NCBI RefSeq assembly: GCF_900156285.1
Contig: NZ_FTNC01000018.1
Location: 1-53,628 of the forward strand
Direction: 5' to 3'
DNA length: 53,628 nucleotides
Origin: Halanaerobium kushneri
GTDB taxonomy: Bacteria; Bacillota; Halanaerobiia; Halanaerobiales; Halanaerobiaceae
Shown here one piece after another: positions 1-7,594 of the stretch. Under the pieces are notes generated by a model that did no database searches, was not told the origin of the DNA, and saw only the letters and a program-made list of their open reading frames with translations. The stretch's first letter is position 1, and each line of letters opens with the position of its first letter. A program made the position numbers and the translations under genes.

Positions 1-86
1 GGAAGATGTTTAATCTTAAACTCTTCCCAGTGATCATTCAATATTGTTTTAACTTTAATACGTTTTCCTCTTTGTTTTGGGCTCAT
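1..86 (-). CDS. Start of a gene cut by the window edge, possibly IS91-type transposase
   Basis: Only the first 28 codons are inside the window. The peptide begins MSPKQRGKRIKVKTIL and continues with NDHWEEFK. An ATG at 86-84 is preceded by a good ribosome binding site (AGAAGGAT about 10 bases upstream), so this is a real start. The motif of a basic start followed by ILNDHWEEFK resembles the N-terminus of IS91/IS801-type transposases, just before their zinc-binding domain. That assignment is from family memory of a short stretch and is tentative. The rest of the gene lies to the left of the window. Confidence 0.45.
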   Translation of the reverse strand, partial: MSPKQRGKRIKVKTILNDHWEEFKIKHL

Positions 87-150
87 AATATTTTTATCCT
101 TCTACAAAGTTATCCACATTCCTGCAAAAGCATAATTTCCTATATAATCA

Positions 151-178
151 AAAAATCCGCCTTTACAGGCGAATTTTT
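151..178 (-). terminator. Terminator-like hairpin after the FadR-type regulator
   Basis: A 12-base stem with one wobble pair (AAAAATCCGCCT, loop TTAC, AGGCGAATTTTT) lies 58 bases after the stop of the regulator gene. A-runs on one side and T-runs on the other allow it to work in both directions. Confidence 0.7.
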
Positions 179-236
179 AAGAAATATTCTATTTTAAATA
201 ATTTCAAATATATTTCTGGCTTAATCCATTCCCTTT

Positions 237-947
237 TTATCCTTCAATTTCCTTATTTATCAATTTTTCTACATAATCTAAATGATTTTTCATTTCAACA
301 GCAGCCTGCTCAGAATTATGTTCTTTTAAAGCTTTAAAGATTTTTTGATGCTGTACAGCAAAGTCGGCCATTGTTTCTTCTTTTGAAACCAGCTTTGTTC
401 TGGTATTTTTAATATGAAAATCCATTGCCTCCGAAATTGAGCGCATAAAAAATAATAATACTTTATTACCGCTGGCCCTGGCGATGGTATAATGGAACAT
501 CTTATCTGCTTTTATGCTTTCTTCCTCATAACCTGAACTGGAGAGAAGATCCTCAATATAGGACTGCATTTCTTTAATCTCAGCTTCAGTTGCCCGTTCT
601 GCCGCCAACTTAACACAGTCAATCTCCAGTACCCTTCTTAATTCCAGCAGTTCTTCGGCAACATTATCATTTAAAAGTAAGATAAGAGAAAGCGGATTAA
701 AAATATCTTCATCAAAACTGTCTCGAATGAATGTACCTTCTCCCGGACGACTTTCGATCAAACCAATCATTTCCAGAGCACTAAAAGCCTCCCTGATTGA
801 AGCTCTGCTGACTCCAAGCTGTTTTTTTAACTCCCGCTCTGAGGGGAGTTTATCTCCTCTCTGAAGTTCCCCTTCATAAATCATCTGCCTGATCTGTTCA
901 ATAACCTGTTCGTAAACTTTATTATTTTTGATCTGTTTAAATTCCAT
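237..947 (-). CDS. GntR-family regulator, FadR/FCD type
   Basis: DNA-binding transcription factor of 236 residues, the usual length of the FadR subfamily. The N-terminal winged helix is visible at about residues 8-75 (GDKLPSERELKKQLGVSRAS, then REAFSALEMIGLIESRPGEG). A helical FCD ligand domain follows at about 95-225. FCD regulators bind small carboxylates or sugar acids, often with a metal; the ligand here cannot be read from sequence. It starts 18 bases after a metallo-beta-lactamase-fold gene and so sits in its operon. A palindrome at 1815-1829 over the operon promoter is its likely own operator. The start has a GGAGG site at normal spacing. Confidence 0.85.
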   Translation of the reverse strand: MEFKQIKNNKVYEQVIEQIRQMIYEGELQRGDKLPSERELKKQLGVSRASIREAFSALEMIGLIESRPGEGTFIRDSFDEDIFNPLSLILLLNDNVAEELLELRRVLEIDCVKLAAERATEAEIKEMQSYIEDLLSSSGYEEESIKADKMFHYTIARASGNKVLLFFMRSISEAMDFHIKNTRTKLVSKEETMADFAVQHQKIFKALKEHNSEQAAVEMKNHLDYVEKLINKEIEG

Positions 948-965
948 TATCTTGCCTCCAGAAAA

Positions 966-1784
966 TTAAAATTCAAATCTATCACCAACTGAAACCAGCC
1001 TGACTCTGTCTCCAAATGCTCCTTTAAATTTTACAGCTGCCACACGCCCAGTACAGTGCATTGGTGCCAGCAGCTCAAAATTAATTTCTTCAAAATAGTC
1101 AATTAAATCTTCCAACTCTTTGCTGGTAGCACGTTTAAGGTGCATTCCACCTAAAATTGCAGCAATTTTTCTATCTCCAACTTCAGCTTTAATTTCATTA
1201 ATTATATTTTTTACCCCTTTATGGCTGCAGCCCAGCAGAATCACAATTCCACTCTCAGTCTCGATATATAAAGAAGTGTCATCATTAAAATGGTCAATAA
1301 TTTCTTTGCCCTCTTTTTTAACTATGTATCTGGGGTTAATATATGTTTCCCGACGAGCCGGAATTTCACCTGTATTGTAAATTCCCGCTGCTGCAGTAAT
1401 TGCAGTCTCAGCTGCCTCAAAGTTATTAATTTCAGATTTTTTAAGCTCTGTCCCGATAAATTCGAGCCCTCTTTCAGTATTTTTATATTTTGGCAGAAAA
1501 ATCTCACTGTGAGCAAATACCCTGATTTCAGGATTAATCTGCAGCAGTTTTTTTAAGCCCCCTGTATGATCATCATGACCGTGACTTAAAAAGACTGTAT
1601 CAATACTTGCTAGATCTATCCCCAACTTTTCTGCATTTGAAAATAAAACCTCTCCCTGGCCCGTATCAAAAAGATATTTCTGTCCCTTATACTTAAAATA
1701 AAAGGAAAGTCCATGTTCAGCCAGTAGCTTTCTTTTTTCAACATTATTTTCTGCTAGAATAATAATTTCTAATTTTTGGCTCAC
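966..1784 (-). CDS. Metallo-beta-lactamase-fold hydrolase, COG1237-like
   Basis: Cytoplasmic protein of 272 residues without a signal peptide. The metal-binding signature SHGHDDHTGG (about residues 67-76), an N-terminal DTGQGE strand, a central LLGCSHKG and a C-terminal MHCTG fit the metallo-beta-lactamase fold. The best family match is the COG1237 group, annotated in archaea as a dihydropterin-linked ribofuranosyl-aminobenzene phosphate synthase. That reaction is not established for bacterial members, so no substrate is given. Translation starts at GTG with GAGGGGA about six bases upstream. First gene of a two-gene operon with the FadR-type regulator, which may sense its substrate or product. 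Confidence 0.75.
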   Translation of the reverse strand: MSQKLEIIILAENNVEKRKLLAEHGLSFYFKYKGQKYLFDTGQGEVLFSNAEKLGIDLASIDTVFLSHGHDDHTGGLKKLLQINPEIRVFAHSEIFLPKYKNTERGLEFIGTELKKSEINNFEAAETAITAAAGIYNTGEIPARRETYINPRYIVKKEGKEIIDHFNDDTSLYIETESGIVILLGCSHKGVKNIINEIKAEVGDRKIAAILGGMHLKRATSKELEDLIDYFEEINFELLAPMHCTGRVAAVKFKGAFGDRVRLVSVGDRFEF

Positions 1785-1814
1785 TTTTATCCCCTCAATT
1801 TAAACTATAAAATT

Positions 1815-1854
1815 TACTTATTATAAGTATACATTGCTTATCCAGCTTTTTCAA
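1815..1854 (-). promoter_or_regulatory. Promoter with palindromic operator for the MBL/FadR operon
   Basis: The -35 TTGAAA (1854-1849) and -10 TATACT (1831-1826) are 17 bases apart. A perfect 15-base palindrome with 7-base arms (TACTTAT, centre, ATAAGTA) at 1815-1829 overlaps the -10 box. This position suits autorepression by the FadR-type regulator of the same operon. Confidence 0.65.
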
Positions 1855-1934
1855 TTGAGAAAAAAGGATTATTAGTTAAAATCTAGAAATTATAAATTAG
1901 TTAAATTAATATTTTACAGAGAAAGGATACGGAT

Positions 1935-3050
1935 ATGCTTAATTTTAATCTTAGCAAAAAGAAAACAATTCTGCTGTTTTTAATTATATTATTTTGTATA
2001 TTATTCACTCTTAATACCACAGCTCAAAATTTAAAAATTCATTTTATTGATGTAGGTCAGGGAGATTCAATTTTAATTGAAGAAGCAGGAGGACAGAATA
2101 TACTGATTGATGGTGGTGACCGGACAGATAGTATAACTGCCAGGATTATTAGCTATCTAAAGGAACAGAAAGTTAAAAAACTGGATTATATTATTAGTAC
2201 CCATCCCCATGCTGATCATATAGGGGGGCTGGTTGATATAATTAACAGCTTTGAAGTGAAAACTGTACTGGACAGCGGTAAAATACATACATCTCAAACT
2301 TATGAGAACTATCTGCTCAAAATCGATCAGGAGAATATTAATTTTAAAACACCCCGACGTGGGGATCAATTTGAAATTGGTGAAAGTAAAATTACATTTC
2401 TTCATCCTGAGGAATCATTAGAGAATTATAGTTTAAATAATTCCTCGCTGGTCTTTGTACTTGAATATGATACCCAGAAATTCTTATTTACTGGAGATAT
2501 AGAAAAAAAAGTTGAAAATAAACTGCTGTCTGAATATCCTGAACTTCAGGTGAATTTGATCAAGGTACCTCATCATGGAAGTAAAACTTCCGGTTTAAAA
2601 AGCTGGATTAACAGTTTAGAACCTGAACTGGCAGTTATTCAGGTAGGGGCTGATAATCATTATGATCATCCAGCAGCAGAGATTGTGGAACTTTATCAAA
2701 AATTAGGAGCCCGGGTTTACAGAAACGACTTAAATGGTAATATTGTAGTTACAGCTGATGGAAACAATTATACAGTCAAAGTTGATCAAATTACTGATCT
2801 AAAAAATAGCAAAACTTATTCCGAAACTAAATCAGCTGCTGCTGAGAAATATAACAGTTTAATTAATATTAATACAGCCAGCGAAACTAGTTTAGACAGG
2901 CTCTGGGGTATTGGACCGGCAACAGCCGCAAAGATAATCAGTTATCGAGAAAAGAATGGCTATTTTAAAAAAATTGAAGAAATTAAAGAAGTCGATGGTA
3001 TTGGTGAAGAAAAATTTAAACACTGGCAGAACAAAATTACTGTAAATTAA
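1935..3050 (+). CDS. Secreted ComEC-like MBL protein with ComEA-like HhH tail
   Basis: Exported protein of 371 residues. A signal peptide or anchor (about residues 8-30) is followed by a ComEC/Rec2-type metallo-beta-lactamase domain (FIDVGQGDSI, LIDGGDR, STHPHADHIGG, VPHHGSKTSG) at about 33-280. The C-terminus (about 308-371, ININTASETSLDRLWGIGP) is a helix-hairpin-helix of the ComEA DNA-binding type. It lacks the membrane channel part of ComEC. Such proteins are common in Firmicutes and are often called ComEC-family competence proteins, but a role in DNA uptake has not been shown for stand-alone forms. A nuclease acting on extracytoplasmic DNA fits both domains. DUF3006 follows 50 bases downstream. 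Confidence 0.8.
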   Translation: MLNFNLSKKKTILLFLIILFCILFTLNTTAQNLKIHFIDVGQGDSILIEEAGGQNILIDGGDRTDSITARIISYLKEQKVKKLDYIISTHPHADHIGGLVDIINSFEVKTVLDSGKIHTSQTYENYLLKIDQENINFKTPRRGDQFEIGESKITFLHPEESLENYSLNNSSLVFVLEYDTQKFLFTGDIEKKVENKLLSEYPELQVNLIKVPHHGSKTSGLKSWINSLEPELAVIQVGADNHYDHPAAEIVELYQKLGARVYRNDLNGNIVVTADGNNYTVKVDQITDLKNSKTYSETKSAAAEKYNSLININTASETSLDRLWGIGPATAAKIISYREKNGYFKKIEEIKEVDGIGEEKFKHWQNKITVN

Positions 3051-3100
3051 AATTTACAGGTAAAAGATAGCAAATTAAAAAATAAAGAAAGGATGATTTG

Positions 3101-3319
3101 ATGAAGGTAACTGTTGATAAAATTGAAGCAGAAAAAGCAAGATTATTGATTCGCCCGGAAGAAAAGTTAGACTTTTATCTTCCCTTAAGTGAGCTACCAG
3201 AAGGAACTGAGGAAGGAAGTATTTTAAATATTGAATTTGAACTCAACAAAAATGAAAAAAAGGCTGCCCAAAAAAGAGTAGGCAACCTTTTAAACAAACT
3301 GAAAAACAAAAATAATTGA
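3101..3319 (+). CDS. DUF3006 small acidic/basic protein
   Basis: Protein of 72 residues beginning MKVTVDKIEAEKARLL. The pattern of a short beta-rich first half (LLIRPEEKLDFYLP) and a charged helical tail matches DUF3006, a family of unknown function that is typically encoded next to ComEC-like metallo-beta-lactamase proteins, as here. The ATG at 3101 is preferred over an in-frame TTG three bases earlier because GAAAGG sits eight bases before it. It is probably cotranscribed with the preceding gene. No catalytic motif is visible. Confidence 0.75.
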   Translation: MKVTVDKIEAEKARLLIRPEEKLDFYLPLSELPEGTEEGSILNIEFELNKNEKKAAQKRVGNLLNKLKNKNN

Positions 3320-3327
3320 TTTAATAT

Positions 3328-3379
3328 AATACCTCCAGGTAGAAAGTCTAACTAAAAGAACTATCTACCTGAAGGTATT
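3328..3379. terminator. Bidirectional terminator between convergent genes
   Basis: Sixteen-base arms with one mismatch (AATACCTCCAGGTAGA and TCTACCTGAAGGTATT) around a 20-base loop lie between the stops of the DUF3006 gene (+) and the exported protein gene (-). A TTTTG run follows on the plus strand. Confidence 0.75.
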
Positions 3380-3392
3380 TTGATTACTTATT

Positions 3393-3905
3393 TTAGTATA
3401 AAACAGGAGTAATACTGTGTCTTAAATCAAGTTCCAAATTATTAACTGAAGCTCTATAATCAGGATCTAAAATAAACTTTAAATCAAAACTTATCTGTCT
3501 GACACCTTTTTCTCCTCTAAATTTAGCTGTGGTTGAATTCAATTTTTGCCACTCAAAATCACTTTGATCAGCTTTTTTTATCATAACAGTGGTATTTAAA
3601 TTTCTATTATTTAACCGGAGATACCAATCAGCATTACTTAGAATTTCAATACTTAATCCATCTTCGATAATGATTTCTCTACTTCCACTGTAATTTGCCA
3701 TCAAAAAAGTATAGTCGATATCAGCTTTATCAACTACTTCTACTCTCTGAAAAACCGGAATCCTGGCTTCAGTCTGAACACTTCGTTCAATTAAATTCTT
3801 CTTTTTAGCAGCAGCTTCAACATAATCAGTAGTAAGAAAAAAATTCAGAAATAAAATCATAAACATTAAACTAATTCCACTTATCACTCGAAATTTAAGC
3901 TTCAT
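3393..3905 (-). CDS. Exported protein of unknown function behind a riboswitch
   Basis: Protein of 170 residues that I do not recognise. An N-terminal hydrophobic segment (about residues 8-26) ends in a likely cleavage site near VEAAA at about 30-33, so the mature protein is outside the cytoplasm. The remainder is predicted beta-rich, with alternating polar and hydrophobic residues (FRGEKGVRQISFDLKFIL) and no cysteines or obvious catalytic motif. It recalls small surface adhesin or pilin-like domains only in general character. Expression appears to be controlled by its own promoter (4049-4020) and a cyclic-di-GMP-I-like riboswitch (3985-3920), which points to a role in attachment, motility or surface properties. 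AGGAGG lies five bases before the ATG. Confidence 0.7.
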   Translation of the reverse strand: MKLKFRVISGISLMFMILFLNFFLTTDYVEAAAKKKNLIERSVQTEARIPVFQRVEVVDKADIDYTFLMANYSGSREIIIEDGLSIEILSNADWYLRLNNRNLNTTVMIKKADQSDFEWQKLNSTTAKFRGEKGVRQISFDLKFILDPDYRASVNNLELDLRHSITPVLY

Positions 3906-3919
3906 TTTATCCTCCTTTT

Positions 3920-3985
3920 AGCAGCCGGCTATCTCAAATTGAGATCCTCAGCTTTGTGTCCTTACCTCACGATAAGTTTACCTTT
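3920..3985 (-). ncRNA. Candidate cyclic-di-GMP-I (GEMM) riboswitch
   Basis: On the minus strand the leader shows the GEMM order of conserved elements: AAAGGTAAAC; a hairpin CTTATC-GTGA-GGTAAG with a GNRA tetraloop; GGACACAAAGCT; a second hairpin (ATCTC, AATTT, GAGAT); and AGCCGGCTGCT. The closing helix between GGTA and the 3' GCT strand is weak, with several wobble pairs. The element ends three to four bases before the AAGGAGG ribosome binding site, which suits translational control. The call is by eye against the known class consensus. Confidence 0.7.
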
Positions 3986-4019
3986 ATTAAAAAGAGTTTC
4001 TAACTCTTTATTAACCTTA

Positions 4020-4049
4020 ATTATATCAAGATTAGTAAATTTTTGTCAA
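4020..4049 (-). promoter_or_regulatory. Consensus promoter for the riboswitch-controlled gene
   Basis: TTGACA (4049-4044) and TATAAT (4025-4020) are separated by 18 bases. Transcription would begin near 4013, just ahead of a small hairpin (AAAGAGTT, AACTCTTT) and the riboswitch. Confidence 0.8.
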
Positions 4050-4090
4050 GTTATAATTTCTGACAGCAATTTTATATAGTTATAAAATTT

Positions 4091-4120
4091 AAAAGTGGCA
4101 GATTAGAATCTGCCACTTTT
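4091..4120 (-). terminator. Terminator of alkaline phosphatase gene
   Basis: A nearly perfect 30-base inverted repeat (AAAAGTGGCAGATT / AATCTGCCACTTTT) lies 37 bases after the phosphatase stop, with A/T runs at both ends. Confidence 0.8.
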
Positions 4121-4156
4121 GAGTAAAACTATTATTTTATAGATTATCTATTTATT

Positions 4157-5518
4157 TTACGGACGCATTGCTTCAAATAGTACTTTGGAGAATTCAGTAT
4201 TTTGGATAACTCCATTGAAGCCTTCAGTCTCAGGTCCAAAAGCGAAAATTGGAACTGAATTAAGAGTATGTCCACCAGTATCAGATTTTGCCCGTACATC
4301 TGCAGCAACTACGCCAACATTATTTTTTTTAGCAATAATTGATCCAATTTGCCAGCCTACTTTATATTGATAATAAAGTGAACCATCATCTTCATTTACA
4401 ATATTACTATTAAACTCTCTAGCTTCTCTTTCAGTTAATTCAAGATTAGCATATTCTTTAAATACGCGCTGAATACTATCAATTGTATATGCATTTCCAG
4501 ATTCAGTTTCAACTAATTTACCGGCCATATATTCCGGAGAAACTTCAATATTCATTAGAGCTTCTTTATTAATAGGTTCAGTTACAGAAAATCCTAAAGT
4601 TTCATGGTCTGCAACAACAACCACCATTGTATTCCCATTTTCTCTGGCCCAGTCAACAGCATATTTTATGCTTGCATCAAAATCAAGAGTTTCTGCTACA
4701 ACTCCCGGTACATCTGCTGCATGAGCTGCATGGTCAATTCTTGCTCCTTCTGCCATCAAGAAAAATCCATCTTCATCTTCAGAAAGAACATCAATCGCTT
4801 TTGTAGTCATTTCTAAAAGACTTGGTTCTTTTGAATCTAGATCATCACGATCCTTGATATAATTCATATAAGAATCATTAAACAGGCCAACCACTTTACC
4901 ATTCATTGGCATTACTCTTTTTAATTGTTCCTTATCTGTTACATACTGATAACCCATTTTTTTAGCCTTTGCTATTAAATCTTCGCCGGCTTCTTCTTTC
5001 ATAAAATCTTCTCGTCCACCACCAAGAACAACGTCTACATCGTTATCTAAAATCTGTTTTGCAATTTCTCCCCCCATACCGCGATCTTTAACAGAGGCAG
5101 CAAAAGTAGCTGGAGTAGCATCTGTAACCATATTGGTACTTATAATCCCTGTCGCTTTGTTTCTTACTTCAGCAAAATCCAATACAGAATCCAACTCTGC
5201 TCCATTTTTATTCATAGCCACAGCACCATTGTATACTTTATTACCTGTAGCCATCGCTGTACCAGCGGCAGCAGAATCAGTAACCCCTTCTGTAGAACTG
5301 GTCATCATAAGACCAACATTGGGCATCTTCATCATTTCAAGTTTATAATCCTTGTCTCCAGCCATATATCTAGTCATGTCCATCTGGCCGATTCCCATAC
5401 CATCACCAATCATTAAAATGATATTCTTTACCTCAGCCTGAGCCGCTGCAGTAAAAACAAGAGAAAAAATCAGAAATAATGAAGCTACCACCATTAATCT
5501 TTTTGACTTTTTAAGCAT
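4157..5518 (-). CDS. phoA: Alkaline phosphatase, PhoA family
   Basis: Periplasmic phosphomonoesterase of 453 residues, normal for the family. The signal peptide ends at about AQA-E (28/29), with no lipobox cysteine. Metal ligand Asp39 lies in NIILMIGDGMG; the catalytic serine is Ser82 in VTDSAAAGTAMATG. Further ligands appear in MAEGARIDHAAH and VVADHETLG, and the late histidine in SDTGGHTLNSVPIFAFGPE. The family releases phosphate from phosphate esters using two zinc ions and magnesium. It is monocistronic, with its own terminator. An inverted repeat at 5552-5572 lies in its leader. The family is normally induced by phosphate starvation, but no clear Pho box was recognised. Confidence 0.93.
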   Translation of the reverse strand: MLKKSKRLMVVASLFLIFSLVFTAAAQAEVKNIILMIGDGMGIGQMDMTRYMAGDKDYKLEMMKMPNVGLMMTSSTEGVTDSAAAGTAMATGNKVYNGAVAMNKNGAELDSVLDFAEVRNKATGIISTNMVTDATPATFAASVKDRGMGGEIAKQILDNDVDVVLGGGREDFMKEEAGEDLIAKAKKMGYQYVTDKEQLKRVMPMNGKVVGLFNDSYMNYIKDRDDLDSKEPSLLEMTTKAIDVLSEDEDGFFLMAEGARIDHAAHAADVPGVVAETLDFDASIKYAVDWARENGNTMVVVVADHETLGFSVTEPINKEALMNIEVSPEYMAGKLVETESGNAYTIDSIQRVFKEYANLELTEREAREFNSNIVNEDDGSLYYQYKVGWQIGSIIAKKNNVGVVAADVRAKSDTGGHTLNSVPIFAFGPETEGFNGVIQNTEFSKVLFEAMRP

Positions 5519-5551
5519 AAATCTTAACTCCTCCTTTAAAAATTTTAGTTT

Positions 5552-5579
5552 GTCAGACGACTGATGTCTGTCTATTATA
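5552..5579 (-). promoter_or_regulatory. Putative -10 box and inverted repeat in the phoA leader
   Basis: A TATAAT (5579-5574) is followed by an inverted repeat GTCAGAC-7-GTCTGTC (5552-5572, one mismatch) before the AGGAGG ribosome binding site. A convincing -35 box is not seen, which could mean activator dependence. The repeat could be an operator or a small hairpin. Confidence 0.4.
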
Positions 5580-5721
5580 TTTTATTCAATACAAATATTA
5601 AAAATCCTTCTTTATTTTCAGATTTTTTCATTTATTCTGATTAAATATTCTTTTTGAATATTTTTTTGTGGGAAAAATTTAATTTTTCTGATAATAATTC
5701 AAATTTAATCTTGTGAAACTA

Positions 5722-5750
5722 TTGACAAGTAATAACTTAAGTGCTATAAT
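5722..5750 (+). promoter_or_regulatory. Perfect consensus promoter for the secreted FMN-binding-like gene
   Basis: TTGACA (5722-5727), a 17-base spacer and TATAAT (5745-5750) lie 77 bases ahead of the start codon. Together with the phoA leader this accounts for the roughly 300-base intergenic region. Confidence 0.88.
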
Positions 5751-5826
5751 TTTTATTGTGATATATATAACATAACAATTTATATTTTCACATCTTATAT
5801 CTAAAAATTTATTAGGGGGTAAAAAA

Positions 5827-6402
5827 ATGAAAAAAAGTTTAGTTATCTCAATGATTCTGGTTTTAGTCTTAGCATTCTCAGGAATGGCTTTTGCTACAGC
5901 CCACACTCTTGATGTTGTTGGTGGAGGAGAAAAGCAGGAAATCTCTACCGGCAGGACAATTGATGATTACGTAAATTCTTTATTAGAATTAGCTGATGCT
6001 GATGAAGCTGGGGATATCTTCTATCCAGAAAGAAATGAAGTTAAGTACCCATTTGTACCTCTTTACAAAGAGGGAGAACTTATTGGTTATGGTAGCTGGG
6101 TAAATACAATTATCTATTCTCATCCAGAAGATTTTATTGCTGTAATTGGTATGGCAAATAATTCTAAGACTGAAGAAAGCATGGCAGTAATCAAAAAATG
6201 GAAACCTCTTGATGCAAATGACCATCATCCAGAAATGAAGCAGGAAGAGTTTTTAAGCAGATATTATGGTTTAAGTCTTAAAAGTTCATTTGATCCAGAA
6301 GTAGACATAATTTCTGGTTCTACTATTTCATGTCACACATTCTACTTTGAAATGAAAAATATGCTGCTTGTTTTTGAAAACTTTGGTCCTGAAGCAGAAT
6401 AA
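5827..6402 (+). CDS. Secreted protein with an FMN-binding-like domain
   Basis: Protein of 191 residues with a signal peptide (cleavage near AFA-TAHT, residues 23-27). The C-terminal half looks like an FMN-binding domain of the NqrC/RnfG type. The stretch PLYKEGELIGYGSWVNTI resembles the domain's early strands, and VDIISGSTIS (159-168) fits the flavinylation consensus D-x-x-S-G-A/S-T-x-S/T. Thr166 would carry FMN attached through a phosphodiester bond by ApbE. Neither an ApbE gene nor a redox partner is nearby. The gene is monocistronic, with a consensus promoter and a strong terminator, so it is probably well expressed. The domain call is by motif only; an unrelated periplasmic protein is possible. 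Confidence 0.6.
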   Translation: MKKSLVISMILVLVLAFSGMAFATAHTLDVVGGGEKQEISTGRTIDDYVNSLLELADADEAGDIFYPERNEVKYPFVPLYKEGELIGYGSWVNTIIYSHPEDFIAVIGMANNSKTEESMAVIKKWKPLDANDHHPEMKQEEFLSRYYGLSLKSSFDPEVDIISGSTISCHTFYFEMKNMLLVFENFGPEAE

Positions 6403-6420
6403 ATTTTAATTAACTTAACT

Positions 6421-6450
6421 AGCCCACTTTTCAATAAAGTGGGCTTTTTC
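6421..6450 (+). terminator. Rho-independent terminator
   Basis: AGCCCACTTTT, loop CAAT, AAAGTGGGCT followed by TTTTTC, 18 bases after the stop codon of the preceding gene. Confidence 0.88.
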
Positions 6451-6488
6451 TAAGAATATATTTCACTCCATAGTAAAATTCTTTTCAA

Positions 6489-6533
6489 TAAAAAAAGATA
6501 TTAGAGAGCAGCAAAAACCGCCCATCTAATATC
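6489..6533 (-). terminator. Terminator of the aldo/keto reductase gene
   Basis: On the minus strand GATATTAGA and TCTAATATC form a 9-base stem followed by seven T residues, 37 bases after the stop. Confidence 0.8.
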
Positions 6534-6570
6534 CAATCTAAAACAATATTTAAGCTCTTATTTAAAATAT

Positions 6571-7398
6571 TTAGGAGCTAATTCCATAGGTTTCATCATC
6601 AAGAGTGATCATGTAAACTCTTTTCTCTGTATCAATATTATCAATTTTTGCCATATCATCTGCTTTGAGTTCCCAATCAAAGAGCTCTAAGTTTTCAGCA
6701 ATGTGAGCTTTACTTTTTGATTTAGGAAGTGGTACAATTCCCTTCTGCAGTTCCCATTTTAGGACAATCTGAGCAGGTGATTTATCATATTTATCAGCAA
6801 GCTCTAAAATTGTCTCATCTTTTAATACCTCAGTTCTGGCAAGTGGTGCAGATGCTTCAAGAATAACGTCATTTTGATCACATACTTCAAGCAGTTCTTT
6901 TTGATACAACCAGGGATGAAATTCAACCTGATTGACAGTAATTGGTACCTGAGTAATCTTTAAAGCAACTTTTAATTGATAAACCGAAAAATTACTGACT
7001 CCAATATTTTTAACCAGACCTTCATCAGATAAATACTTCATTGCCTGCAGAGTTTCTCTTAAAGAGATAGCAGGATTTGGCCAGTGAATTAAATAAAGGT
7101 CCAGATAGTCAGTTCCTAATTTTTTTAGAGATCTTTTACAGGCCTTAATAACACTTTCATAATTTAAATTAGATGGTAAAACTTTTGAAGTAATAAATAA
7201 CTCATCTCGGTCATAATTTTTTAACACTTCACCAATTCCAGCTTCATTATGGTAGCCCTCAGCAGTATCAATGTGATTATAACCTTCCTTAAGAGCAATT
7301 TCAACTTTTTCTCCCACATTTTCTTCTGCAATATCCCAGGTTCCATAAGCAATTACTGGAATCTCATCACCTGTCTTCAATTTGCGTGTTGGAATCAT
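6571..7398 (-). CDS. Aldo/keto reductase
   Basis: NAD(P)H-dependent carbonyl reductase of 275 residues, the size of the 2,5-diketo-gluconate reductase (AKR5) group. The four catalytic residues are visible: Asp and Tyr in HIDTAEGYHNE, Lys in LFITSKVLPSN and His in DLYLIHWPNP. Cofactor-site motifs follow (GVSNFSVYQL, NQVEFHPWLYQ, PLPKSKS). The family reduces small aldehydes such as methylglyoxal and keto-sugars; the substrate is not evident. It is a single gene with AAAGGAGG before an ATG start and its own terminator. Confidence 0.88.
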   Translation of the reverse strand: MIPTRKLKTGDEIPVIAYGTWDIAEENVGEKVEIALKEGYNHIDTAEGYHNEAGIGEVLKNYDRDELFITSKVLPSNLNYESVIKACKRSLKKLGTDYLDLYLIHWPNPAISLRETLQAMKYLSDEGLVKNIGVSNFSVYQLKVALKITQVPITVNQVEFHPWLYQKELLEVCDQNDVILEASAPLARTEVLKDETILELADKYDKSPAQIVLKWELQKGIVPLPKSKSKAHIAENLELFDWELKADDMAKIDNIDTEKRVYMITLDDETYGISS

Positions 7399-7594
7399 CT
7401 TTATTCCTCCTTTAAATTTCTTGTCTTTTTAAAACTAATCCACGTCCTTAAATTTTCAAAAATTTTCTTTCCTATTATATTATATTAAAGATAGTAAACC
7501 GATTTCCTTGTTTGGTTTTTAATTTTTTTATATTAATCATTTGATTTAATCTATGTTATAATTAGTCTAGCTAATACTGAAAGGAGGAACTGCT

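Noticed and set aside
6-197. A 63-codon plus-strand frame at the left edge
   Set aside because: It is antisense to a better supported minus-strand gene start (ribosome binding site and ATG at 86) and overlaps a terminator hairpin.
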